Below, piece after piece: positions 8,192-15,060 of a stretch of 64,000 bases of DNA. The notes beneath the pieces are model-generated. The model saw only the letters and a list, made by a program, of their open reading frames with translations, was not told the origin of the DNA and made no database searches. Each line of letters begins with the position of its first letter. Within the stretch, counting starts at the first letter, position 1. The stretch spans positions 682,001 to 746,000 of the forward strand of contig NZ_JAUSUM010000001.1 of NCBI RefSeq assembly GCF_030813635.1. Reading direction: 5' to 3'. This DNA comes from Salibacterium salarium (GTDB lineage: Bacteria; Bacillota; Bacilli; Bacillales; Marinococcaceae). Both the position numbers and the translations under genes were made by a program.

Positions 8192-9026
8192 AAATATTTC
8201 CTATAAAATTCCTGCTGCAATCTCCCGCTCAACTGAGCATAAATTCGTGTTGTTTCGCTTTTTTCGTGTCCCAGTAAACTTTGTATAACTTCAAGTGGAG
8301 CACCATTATTCAATAGATGAGTAGCATAACTGTGTCTAAATTGATGAGGATGGATTGTTTTAGTTATTCCAGCCCGATTTGAAATACGTTTTATTATGTA
8401 TCTCATTTGAGCTTACTCATTCTATGCGGACTACGCTCGGTAACAAATATTGCTGGATCCTTATCGTCCCTGCAATTAAGATACTTCTTTAGCCAGATAT
8501 CACAACGAATATTGAAATATACCCCCCTTTCCTTATCACCCTTTCCTCGGACAATTACGGATTGACTTCCCCAATTAATACTATTTCGGTCAAGTGTAAC
8601 AATTTCTCCAATGCGACACCCTGTTGAAAACATAAATTCAAATAAAGCTTTCTATTGGAGTAAAACAAGCATCTCGTAAATGCTCAATCTCCCTTTCGGT
8701 CAAGAATTTTGGGATGCGTTTGCCAACCTTTGGTTTTTTTATTTTGCTTGCAGGATTACTATCAATGATTCCTTCTTCGTGCGACCAGCGGAATAATGAT
8801 TGGATAAACCTTATTCGATGAGACAAGCTGGAAGGTTTCATATATCATTGCTTGATTCAGCCAAATATTGCTTTAGTTGATGAAGCGTAAAGTCATTTAT
8901 TTTGGTGTTACCAAAATAGTTAACCAATAATTTTGCTTGAAGTCTATAAGCGTTTAAAGTTTGTGGTGAAAAGCCCTCAATTCTCTTATTTGCTTCATAA
9001 GATTTTGCAGCTTCGGACAATAACAT
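8188..9026 (-). pseudogene. XerC/D-like tyrosine recombinase broken by three frameshifts
   Basis: Four consecutive reverse-strand frames (9026-8838, 8841-8638, 8633-8403, 8406-8188) together encode one recombinase of about 280 residues. The N-terminal SAM-like domain (SPQTLNAYRLQAKLLVNYF, IRFIQSLFRWSHEEG) is followed by a complete catalytic set: Arg in TGCRIGE, Lys in GKGDKER, HQFRHSYATHL (HxxR), His in LLGHEKSETT and Tyr in RIYAQL. Frames change near 8840 and 8406 (ATGA overlaps) and near 8645. There is no extra segment of the IntI type between the Lys and HxxR motifs. GGGAGTGA precedes the ATG at 9026. It sits inside a split attC-like repeat and faces against the cassettes. Recent decay or sequencing error are both possible. 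Confidence 0.85.
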
Positions 9027-9150
9027 TCAAAGTCACTCCCAAATTAGGTATATAATAAAGCATTTCCAAATGACGGAATAAAATAATTTTTTGAATAATT
9101 CGGATAATCCAATTAAATAGATGGAACTTAATGTTAAAGTATTTATGTGT

Positions 9151-9180
9151 TATTAAGCTAACGCAGGATACTTAAATAAG
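9151..9180 (+). repeat. attC-like repeat S3 (right core only)
   Basis: TATTAAGCTAACGCAGGATA followed by CTTAAATAAG matches the right half of S1. With S2 it makes up one complete site split by the recombinase gene. Confidence 0.55.
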
Positions 9181-9213
9181 AACTGTATTATTAAAACAAT
9201 GGGGGCTATAATT

Positions 9214-9438
9214 ATGGAAAAAGATACGGAAAGTAAAATCTTGGATGAATTAAAGAATATAAATAAATCATTACATAATATGGACAAAAAAATCAACGAT
9301 ATTGATAGTGATGGTAAACCACCTATTATTATATGGGATATTATAAAGTCGTTGTTAATAGGAGTTTTTATTGTAGGTCCTTCAATTGCGGTTGTTCTCA
9401 TCATTTTTCAAGTTATCAGCAGTTGGATGTTTAACTAA
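9214..9438 (+). CDS. small membrane protein with N-terminal coiled coil, unknown
   Basis: The 74-residue product has a charged helical N-terminus (MEKDTESKILDELKNINKSL, coiled-coil-like) and a single C-terminal membrane segment (residues about 43-70). ATG 9214 was preferred over 9199 because GGGGG (9200-9205) sits eight bases before it. Its last codons lie inside repeat S4. I do not recognise a family; the layout is holin-like, but nothing else supports that role. Third gene of the array. Confidence 0.55.
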   Translation: MEKDTESKILDELKNINKSLHNMDKKINDIDSDGKPPIIIWDIIKSLLIGVFIVGPSIAVVLIIFQVISSWMFN

Positions 9439-9503
9439 CTAGGGTGCGTTTCTAGAACAAGGAGAAACGCTTATTTACTATCGAGGCAGATTTGTTCAAT
9501 AAG
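9431..9503 (+). repeat. attC-like repeat S4
   Basis: TTAACTAACTAGGGTGCGTT and TCTAGAACAAGGAG correspond to the left core. TTATTTACTATCGAGGCAGA and TTTGTTCAATAAG correspond to the right core. The variable hairpin is short. It overlaps the stop codon of the preceding gene, as attC sites often do. Confidence 0.65.
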
Positions 9504-9642
9504 AAATCACAAAAGGAATGAGCATTTACTGTGAAATAAGATTAGACGTATTAACGTCTAATAAAAAAATAATGCAAAAAATTGAGATGAAGCACATTAG
9601 TATTATTACAGGACATAAATAAAAATATATGGAGGTATAGTT

Positions 9643-9927
9643 ATGTGGGTAATATTAGGGGTTATTGCTATAGTAGCAACTTTTATAAATCTTTATATGT
9701 ATAAAGCAGGAAAGGATTATAAGCTTGCTATGGCGATGGGATTATCATTTACAGCATTAACACTTTGTGCAGAATACAGTCTTGTATCTCGGTGGGTAAC
9801 AGTGGAAGATTGGGCAGCTTTATCGGATGTAGTACCTGGTATGGAAAGGGCATTATGGTTTTTGACAATGGTTTCTATCTTACTAAATATAGCACCTATA
9901 CTTTTAGAACTAAAAAGTAAGAAATAA
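9643..9927 (+). CDS. small conserved membrane protein, unknown function
   Basis: This 94-residue protein has three hydrophobic segments (about 2-18, 28-45, 70-88) with a polar stretch SRWVTVEDWAALSDVVPGMER between the last two. GGAGG lies eight bases before the ATG. I recognise no function. Fourth gene of the array, flanked by repeats S4 and S5. Confidence 0.65.
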   Translation: MWVILGVIAIVATFINLYMYKAGKDYKLAMAMGLSFTALTLCAEYSLVSRWVTVEDWAALSDVVPGMERALWFLTMVSILLNIAPILLELKSKK

Positions 9928-9980
9928 TTACTTATTGTCACTTCATTTATATAATATGCAATTATTGTGTAGGTCTTATG

Positions 9981-10052
9981 TATAACTAACGGGTACTTAT
10001 AATAAGGCGAATGCAACCATGTTTCACTAATGAAGCAGTTTAGTGAAAGAAG
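9981..10052 (+). repeat. attC-like repeat S5
   Basis: TATAACTAACGGGTACTTAT is the left core and CACTAATGAAGCAGTTTAGT the right core (10025-10044). The central part is short and forms only a weak hairpin. Confidence 0.65.
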
Positions 10053-10132
10053 GAAATATAGTTTTTTCATAGAAATAAACGAGTTTGCGATTATTGAATT
10101 AATCCTCAAAATTTAAAAACAGGGGTGAAGGT

Positions 10133-11038
10133 GTGAGTAAAAAACTAATAAAACAGATACCTTTAATAAGTAATTGTAAAGAAGTTATTGAAATTAAAAA
10201 GGGGGTTTCCTCAGATGAAAAATATTTAATACATATGCAAGATGGTAACAATAAGCTACTACTTCGGATGTTTAATTTAGAAGAGTTGGAATTAAAGAAG
10301 GCAGAATACTCTATTTTAGAAAGGATGCAGGATTATCAAGTTACTTGTTCACAACCGATCTTAATTGGTGAAGTAGGAAATCGGGGGTATATGATCACAT
10401 CATACATAGAGGGTAAGGATGCTGGGGATGAAATCTCAAAATACTCAGAGGAAGAACAATTTAATGTTGGTATTGAGGCAGGAAAAGAATTAAGAAAAAT
10501 GCATCAATTAACTGCTCCAAACCATATCTCTTCATGGTATTCAAGGAAAATTGAAAAGCATAGGAAATATATTGATGCTTACTTAGAATGTGAGGTAAAG
10601 GTTAATAATGATCACAAAATAATGAATTTTATTGATGAGAATATACAATTCATGAAACACCGTCCGAACTTATTTCAACATGATGATTTTCACCTTGGAA
10701 ACATCATTGTGAATAATAAAAAGTTCGCTGGTGCTATAGATTTTAACAGGTATGATTGGGGAGATCCATTTCATGAGTTTCTAAAGATAGGAATTTTTAG
10801 CCGAGGAATTAGCATTCCTTTTTCAATAGGACAAATCAAAGGTTATTTTAATAATAAAGGACCTGATGAAGATTTTTGGAGGTTATATTCACTTTACCTG
10901 GCAATGTGCGTTTTCTCTACTGTAGTATGGACTTTAAAAACTATTCCAAACGACATTAATGAGATGTTAGATAAAGTGTATATGTATTTAGAAGATCATG
11001 ATTACTTCAGCAGATTAAAACCGAAGTGGTATAAATAG
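10133..11038 (+). CDS. APH-type (aminoglycoside/macrolide phosphotransferase family) kinase
   Basis: The 301-residue protein has a protein-kinase-like fold. The Brenner motif HDDFHLGNI (about residues 182-190) holds the catalytic Asp and Asn, and IDFNRYDWGDPFHEF supplies the metal-binding Asp. It should transfer phosphate from ATP to a small molecule, but the substrate (antibiotic or metabolite) cannot be told from sequence. The GTG start follows AGGGGTGAAG. Fifth gene of the array and the only one resembling a classical integron resistance cassette. Its low GC differs from the core genes around the island. Confidence 0.8.
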   Translation: MSKKLIKQIPLISNCKEVIEIKKGVSSDEKYLIHMQDGNNKLLLRMFNLEELELKKAEYSILERMQDYQVTCSQPILIGEVGNRGYMITSYIEGKDAGDEISKYSEEEQFNVGIEAGKELRKMHQLTAPNHISSWYSRKIEKHRKYIDAYLECEVKVNNDHKIMNFIDENIQFMKHRPNLFQHDDFHLGNIIVNNKKFAGAIDFNRYDWGDPFHEFLKIGIFSRGISIPFSIGQIKGYFNNKGPDEDFWRLYSLYLAMCVFSTVVWTLKTIPNDINEMLDKVYMYLEDHDYFSRLKPKWYK

Positions 11039-11062
11039 AATCAATCTTTGTGAAAGATTGTA

Positions 11063-11152
11063 CTTAAAGTAACGGGTGCTTTAGTGGAACAAGGAACTGT
11101 TGATGTCGTAGCTCCTATTGCTTATTGGGCTAACGGAGCAGGATTCTTGAAG
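11063..11152 (+). repeat. attC-like repeat S6 (full copy)
   Basis: AAAGTAACGGGTGCTTTAGT (11066-11085) is the left core, and AGGAAC against GCTCCT with flanking bases is the hairpin. CTTATTGGGCTAACGGAGCA (11121-11140) is the right core, followed by a degenerate TTCTTGAAGA. Confidence 0.7.
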
Positions 11153-11612
11153 ACTTGATTTCGAGATATATTAATTTGGTGGAAAGAGTAATTTGAATAA
11201 TTTGGAAAAAAGGAAAGAGTTTATCTATACTTAAGGCTCTGTTTCTCTGCCTCCATTCAAAGTTGAATGTTTTTTCCGATGTCTATAATTTAAATTGGTA
11301 TGCTAATAAAGAAATTCTATCTCAATAATCCTTATATAATGTGCTTAAAGCTTAAATGTGAGAAACAAGTTTTCCCGTTATATTATAGTAGTCCTATTGG
11401 TAACATGAAATTGTCTTGAGACAGTAAAAGGGAAAGTTATCTTATAATATGAGGTTATATAAGTGGAATAATAAACTTCCCAAACACTAATGGTAGGTGT
11501 GGAGATATTGAAAACAATCATGTGGTAGGGGCTCGATACTTAGGGTTTAGGAGAGAAGAGAGTTTGGCTCCTCTCGATCATAAAAAATACTCACGTGGCT
11601 TTGAGACAATAG
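11153..11612. other. gene-free stretch inside the island
   Basis: About 460 bp of AT-rich DNA without a supported open frame. It contains a sigma-A-like TATAAT near 11434 and a small hairpin around 11551-11575 (GAGAG to CTCTC). It may be the remains of an older cassette gene, but I recognise no protein in any frame. Confidence 0.4.
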
Positions 11613-12092
11613 TTACTTATTTCTAATGAACTTAATATGAGTGGGTAATGCAAATCCGAAAGCAAAAAGAAAAACGATAATTGAAATAAACCAATTCCAT
11701 TCTTTCCACTTCATATACCCAAAATAGACCATTCCAAAAGTTATAATAAGTGATATTAAAGTAAAAATGGTTGTCAATTTCCATTTATTGTTTTGGGTAA
11801 GGTAATTTAAATAAAGGATTGCAAGTGACGAAGGTATAAAGGTATAACTAAGAATGTCCCCTAACCCAGATTTTTTGGCGTCCCCTAAATCAAAAAGGTC
11901 GAATCCTCTGGCGAGTATACTGTCGCTAAACCAAGTAGAGAACGCTACAACCCCAAATGTAATATATATTTCCCGCCATGATATATTTTTTTTAGGAATA
12001 ATAATGACTGTTAAAGCAAATAAAGCACATACAGTAACAGGAAACCATAACCCCTTTGCTCCCAGGTCTAAACTTTCTATAAATTCCTGCAT
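11613..12092 (-). CDS. conserved membrane protein, unknown function
   Basis: The 159-residue protein has about five hydrophobic segments and short loops and begins MQEFIESLDLGAKGLWFP. AAGGGG and AAGGAT lie just before the ATG. It resembles the many small multi-pass membrane proteins of spore-formers, but I cannot assign a named family with confidence. It is the only array gene on the reverse strand, and its unit is longer than the others, with empty flanks on both sides. Confidence 0.6.
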   Translation of the reverse strand: MQEFIESLDLGAKGLWFPVTVCALFALTVIIIPKKNISWREIYITFGVVAFSTWFSDSILARGFDLFDLGDAKKSGLGDILSYTFIPSSLAILYLNYLTQNNKWKLTTIFTLISLIITFGMVYFGYMKWKEWNWFISIIVFLFAFGFALPTHIKFIRNK

Positions 12093-12445
12093 TTATCCTT
12101 TTCCCCTTTTTATTTTCTTTTATCATTTGCTTTTGTAAGAAGTCTATACTGAATAAAATCAAATATTTAATACAAGCTCAAAAATCAATTTTCAATTCAT
12201 TTAACGGGAATTTTGAAGTAAATTCCCTCCTTGACTTTGAACTCTTAATTGAAAAACTACGCCTAGGAGGATTTCCTTTAATTAGAAAAACACCGACCTC
12301 ACCGCTTTGTTGGATACCTAATTGGGGAATGTTTGGCGTAAAGATTTGGTCTTCAAATAGTGGTTTCTTTTGAAATCATTGTCATAGGTTATGATCATGC
12401 ATTTTGCTATACTAAGCGAAAAATGTATGGTCTTTATTAAAAAAT
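12093..12445. other. gene-free stretch inside the island, possible repeat trace S7
   Basis: The only recognisable item is TTTAACGGGAATTTTGAAG at 12200-12218, which resembles the left core of the island repeat. It may be a decayed site (S7). The rest shows no supported gene. Confidence 0.35.
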
Positions 12446-12550
12446 GTTTAACTACCTCGATATCGAGTCTTCAAGTAAAGGGGGGGGCATTACTGGAAAA
12501 ACGGTAATGCTTATTCTTTTTAACTAACGGTCAGTTACTAGATTGGATGG
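12446..12550 (+). repeat. attC-like repeat S8
   Basis: A degenerate left core (TTTAACTACC to TCTTCAAGTAAAG) leads through a run of eight or nine G to a perfect 7-bp stem, GCATTAC (12487-12493) and GTAATGC (12504-12510). The right core TTTAACTAACGGTCAGTTAC follows (12519-12538). Confidence 0.55.
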
Positions 12551-12556
12551 TTTGAT

Positions 12557-12748
12557 ATGGGATTATTAGGTACTATCATAGTAAAAACCGGCTTAGTTTT
12601 GTTAATCATTCATCAAATAATTTTTTTGGCTCAAGGCACACCTGATGATTTTTCTCCCAACTTTTTATGGGTAATAACAGGAATTGTTATTGTAGGTGCA
12701 TTGATTCAGTTTATTGATTATACAACTAAAAAGTTTAAAAATAACTAA
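12557..12748 (+). CDS. small two-span membrane protein, unknown
   Basis: The 63-residue product has two membrane segments (about 5-25 and 36-55) and a basic tail TTKKFKNN. The ribosome binding site is weak (GGATGG). It is bounded by repeats S8 and S9. No family recognised; the seventh array gene. Confidence 0.5.
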   Translation: MGLLGTIIVKTGLVLLIIHQIIFLAQGTPDDFSPNFLWVITGIVIVGALIQFIDYTTKKFKNN

Positions 12749-12800
12749 TATTAATACTTTTAAAAGGTTGTGATACAAAACATCAAGATTACCTGATTGA

Positions 12801-12883
12801 AAAATCGGAAAACTAGCATAACAAGGAGTTGTCATTGCGGCAGCTCCTTCAATTATTGAAGTAACGACGCAGTTTTGTTAAGA
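12801..12883 (+). repeat. attC-like repeat S9
   Basis: The left core is degenerate (AAAATCGG, CTAG, ATAACAAGG). The hairpin AGGAGTTGTC / GGCAGCTCCT is identical in its arms to that of S1. The right core ATTGAAGTAACGACGCAGTT (12855-12874) differs from S1 by one base. Confidence 0.7.
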
Positions 12884-12909
12884 AACGATGAATGGGTGGT
12901 CGAGTAAAT

Positions 12910-13155
12910 ATGAAAAGACAAGGAATCGTTAAATGGTATAAAGAAGATAAGGGTTATGGTCGTATTATGCTTGACGGTGAGGATGAAAACCACGTTTTTG
13001 TTCATTTTAGTTCGATTTTACCTGATACTTCAAGGTTTTCTGATGGGTTCAGGTTTCTAAAGCAAGGTCAAAAAGTATCCTTTGAATTGGTTGAAAACCC
13101 AAGTTCTACTGACCAGAGGCAAGTTGCAGAAAATGTAATCATTATTTCTGACTAA
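12910..13155 (+). CDS. cold-shock-domain protein (variant RNP motifs)
   Basis: This protein of about 81 residues opens with RQGIVKWYKEDKGYGRIML and has VFVHFSSIL, the equivalents of RNP1 (usually KGFGFI) and RNP2 (VFVHFS) of CspA-type single-strand nucleic acid binders. RNP1 is altered: GYGRI has Arg in place of the second aromatic residue. It is longer than CspB (67 residues) and has an insertion DTSRFSDGFRFL. ATG 12910 is in frame with 12892 and has GGTGG upstream. Last gene of the array, ending 10 bp before repeat S10. Confidence 0.75.
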   Translation: MKRQGIVKWYKEDKGYGRIMLDGEDENHVFVHFSSILPDTSRFSDGFRFLKQGQKVSFELVENPSSTDQRQVAENVIIISD

Positions 13156-13165
13156 TGAATCCGTT

Positions 13166-13233
13166 TTCAACTAACGGGTGCGTTAGTTGAATAATGAGTA
13201 CAGTCGCTTCCTTTTGGGAGTGGCTGTTTTTTT
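13166..13233 (+). repeat. attC-like repeat S10, perfect core plus terminator hairpin
   Basis: TTCAACTAACG (13166-13176) and CGTTAGTTGAA (13181-13191) are perfect 11-bp inverted arms separated by GGTG. This is the layout of a tyrosine recombinase core site. A second hairpin, ACAGTCGCTTCC (13200-13211) with GGGAGTGGCTGT (13216-13227), is followed by seven T and should work as a terminator. The right core is absent. It is the last repeat of the array. Confidence 0.75.
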
Positions 13234-13357
13234 AGACCTCACCCAAAAATTTGACCGTAATCAAATTGGATTTCTGACACGCACTTAAAAGCATTTGGTT
13301 TACTCGTTCTTTGATCGCCATTTTCTTGCTCTGTTGAAGAAAGTTAAACCAATAGAG

Positions 13358-13387
13358 GATAACAACAATCTATACGAAAACAGCCTT
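13358..13387 (-). repeat. right arm of the inverted repeat bounding the island
   Basis: In reverse complement the block reads AAGGCTGTTTTCGTA, two differing bases, GATTGTTG and TTATC, matching 6168-6198. The interval 13234-13500 around it has no gene. Confidence 0.7.
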
Positions 13388-13500
13388 CAAAAAACTTATT
13401 TTGTCCCTTCATATTCCCTCATTCGTACCGATATAAGTTATAGCAGAATATTAAGCAAATAATCATATAGATTTAAGAGAAAAACTGGGGGAACGACAAT

Positions 13501-14055
13501 ATGTCCTTTCAAAACGCACAATCAGCCTATCAACAAACAATGAAACAAGCAGAGACGTATAAAAAGAATACAGGGAAAACAGGAAAACAAACATTTCCGA
13601 CAGCTTCGGCCCCACCGTCGGAAGGTGGGACAAATATAGGAAGCATTCATCCGCAGGCGCAATCGAAAAACACAAACCCGTATCAGCAGACAGCAATGGA
13701 AACAGCGTCGAGTGGTGAACTTACATTACTATTATATAATGGGTGCATTAAGTTCATCGATAAGGCAGAATATGCCATGGATGATAAGAAGATAGCGGAA
13801 AGAAATAACTTTCTAAAACGAGCGCAGGATATCATCCGTGAATTGATGGTAACACTTAAAACGGATTCAGATGTCGGGCAGGATATGTACAGCTTATATG
13901 ATTTCATTCACAGCCGCTTGGTCGATGCAAACATTAAAAACGACAAAGAAGCGTTACATGAAGCACGTCGCTTTGTTGTAGAATTTCGGGACACGTGGAA
14001 GGAAATCATTAAGTTAGATCGCCAGGAACGGTTTGGTGAAGGAGGACAAGCGTAA
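13501..14055 (+). CDS. fliS: flagellin export chaperone FliS with a 58-residue N-terminal extension
   Basis: Residues 59-184 are a normal FliS (NPYQQTAMETASSGELTLLL, LYNGCIKFIDKAE, VEFRDTWKEI), the cytosolic chaperone that binds the C-terminus of flagellin before export. The first 58 residues are extra; families are usually 125-135 residues long. The extension contains SAYQQTMKQAET, an echo of NPYQQTAMETAS, then a low-complexity linker rich in K, T, P, S and G. GGGGGAACGAC precedes ATG 13501, supporting this start. fliT follows without a gap. The expected upstream fliD is not present; the cassette island lies there instead. Confidence 0.9.
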   Translation: MSFQNAQSAYQQTMKQAETYKKNTGKTGKQTFPTASAPPSEGGTNIGSIHPQAQSKNTNPYQQTAMETASSGELTLLLYNGCIKFIDKAEYAMDDKKIAERNNFLKRAQDIIRELMVTLKTDSDVGQDMYSLYDFIHSRLVDANIKNDKEALHEARRFVVEFRDTWKEIIKLDRQERFGEGGQA

Positions 14056-14376
14056 ATGGCTTTGGTAGAAGACCTGTTGACGGTTACCAAAGCATTGTAC
14101 GAGCATGTTTCTCAACAGATACCAAAAAACACGGATGCCCGTGCGCAGTATGTCGAGACATTAGAAGAGTATTTAAGTAAACGCGCTTCCTTGCTCTCCC
14201 AGTTGGAAACAACGATGAATTATAGTGACTCGGAAAAATCAATGGGCGAGGAAATATTGAAAATGAATGAAGAAATTCAGCGTTATTTGGAAATATCCCG
14301 CGGAGAACTGCGGCTTGGGATGCAGGAACTAAAGAACAAGAAGCAATCGAGCCAGCGGTCCGACGGTGTTCGATAA
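14056..14376 (+). CDS. fliT: FliT-like flagellar export chaperone
   Basis: This 106-residue all-helical protein (VEDLLTVTKALYEHVSQQI, AQYVETLEEYLSKRASLLSQ) begins immediately after the fliS stop codon, in the position of B. subtilis fliT. FliT chaperones the filament cap protein FliD. FliT proteins diverge strongly, so the call rests on size, helical content and position. A strong terminator follows. Confidence 0.75.
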   Translation: MALVEDLLTVTKALYEHVSQQIPKNTDARAQYVETLEEYLSKRASLLSQLETTMNYSDSEKSMGEEILKMNEEIQRYLEISRGELRLGMQELKNKKQSSQRSDGVR

Positions 14377-14388
14377 AAAAGACCTGAA

Positions 14389-14418
14389 AAAAGCAGCCTG
14401 GCGCGGCTGCTTTTTTTG
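14389..14418 (+). terminator. rho-independent terminator after fliT
   Basis: AAAGCAGCC and GGCTGCTTT form a 9-bp stem around TGGCGC, followed by a run of T. Confidence 0.9.
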
Positions 14419-14587
14419 CTTTCAGCATTATCGCCGATTGTTTAGCAATTTCCGCCGATTCTTCTGCCGATATCGCCGATATCGCATGCAAAACAGCCGA
14501 TTCTTCGTGTGAGCCGCCTGGTTTACGGATAATACTTGTTTTTATGTTATCCTCGACATATCAGCATTTGATAAAGGGAGTGTAGGC

Positions 14588-14959
14588 GTGGCGGAGCGGT
14601 TAGAAAAAGCAGAACAACAGTTTTTGCAGAACTATAAAGAATTTTTGCAAACAGTAGAAGAAGGAATAGGTTCGGTTGCTTATTTTTACAGAGAAGGATT
14701 TGAGGGAAACGGTGATCGTTTGTTTACACAAATGATGGAAGGGTTTGATCCAATCTCGTCGGACAATATGACGATGTTGTATTTGTTTTCTCAAAAGAAA
14801 GAGCTTGGATCAGAAATGCAAGTCTTTCATGAAAAAGTAGAAAAAGCCAAAAAAGTAGAGGAGCTCTCATCGATTGAAGAAAAAATGGAGCAACTGACCT
14901 CAGAATTTATGCCAGCCTTTCAACGGTGGAAAATACTGGTTGACAATGTGGCAGAATAA
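14588..14959 (+). CDS. conserved hypothetical helical protein
   Basis: The 123-residue product is predicted all-helical and acidic (LEKAEQQFLQNYKEFLQTVE, EEKMEQLTSEFMPAFQRW). The GTG start has AAAGGGAG about eight bases upstream. It has no signal peptide or membrane segment. It follows fliST after the terminator, with its own short intergenic region, so a flagellar link is possible but unproven. No family recognised. Confidence 0.6.
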   Translation: MAERLEKAEQQFLQNYKEFLQTVEEGIGSVAYFYREGFEGNGDRLFTQMMEGFDPISSDNMTMLYLFSQKKELGSEMQVFHEKVEKAKKVEELSSIEEKMEQLTSEFMPAFQRWKILVDNVAE

Positions 14960-15019
14960 AAAGGTGATTCTAGAAGGTTGCTGAACTACGCTCCCGATAA
15001 TTTTCCTGTCTAATAAATA

Positions 15020-15056
15020 AGGACAACCTGAATCCAAGAAAGGATCTGGTTGTCCT
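15020..15056. terminator. bidirectional terminator between convergent genes
   Basis: AGGACAACC plus GAATCC pairs with GGATC plus GGTTGTCCT around AAGAAA. The genes on both sides converge on it. Confidence 0.8.
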
Positions 15057-15060
15057 CTGT

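Noticed and set aside
9541-9562. Hairpin ATTAGACGT / ACGTCTAAT as a terminator
   Set aside because: It is followed by A, not T, on the plus strand, and no gene end on the reverse strand uses it.
6941-13233. CRISPR array
   Set aside because: The repeats are 60-105 bp, imperfect and separated by whole genes; no cas genes are present.
6250-13233. Prophage remnant
   Set aside because: No phage structural, lysis or replication gene is present; holin-like small proteins alone are not enough.
14084-14491. Reverse-strand frame of 135 residues opposite fliT
   Set aside because: It runs through the fliT terminator and the GCCGAT repeats and has no homology or ribosome binding site.
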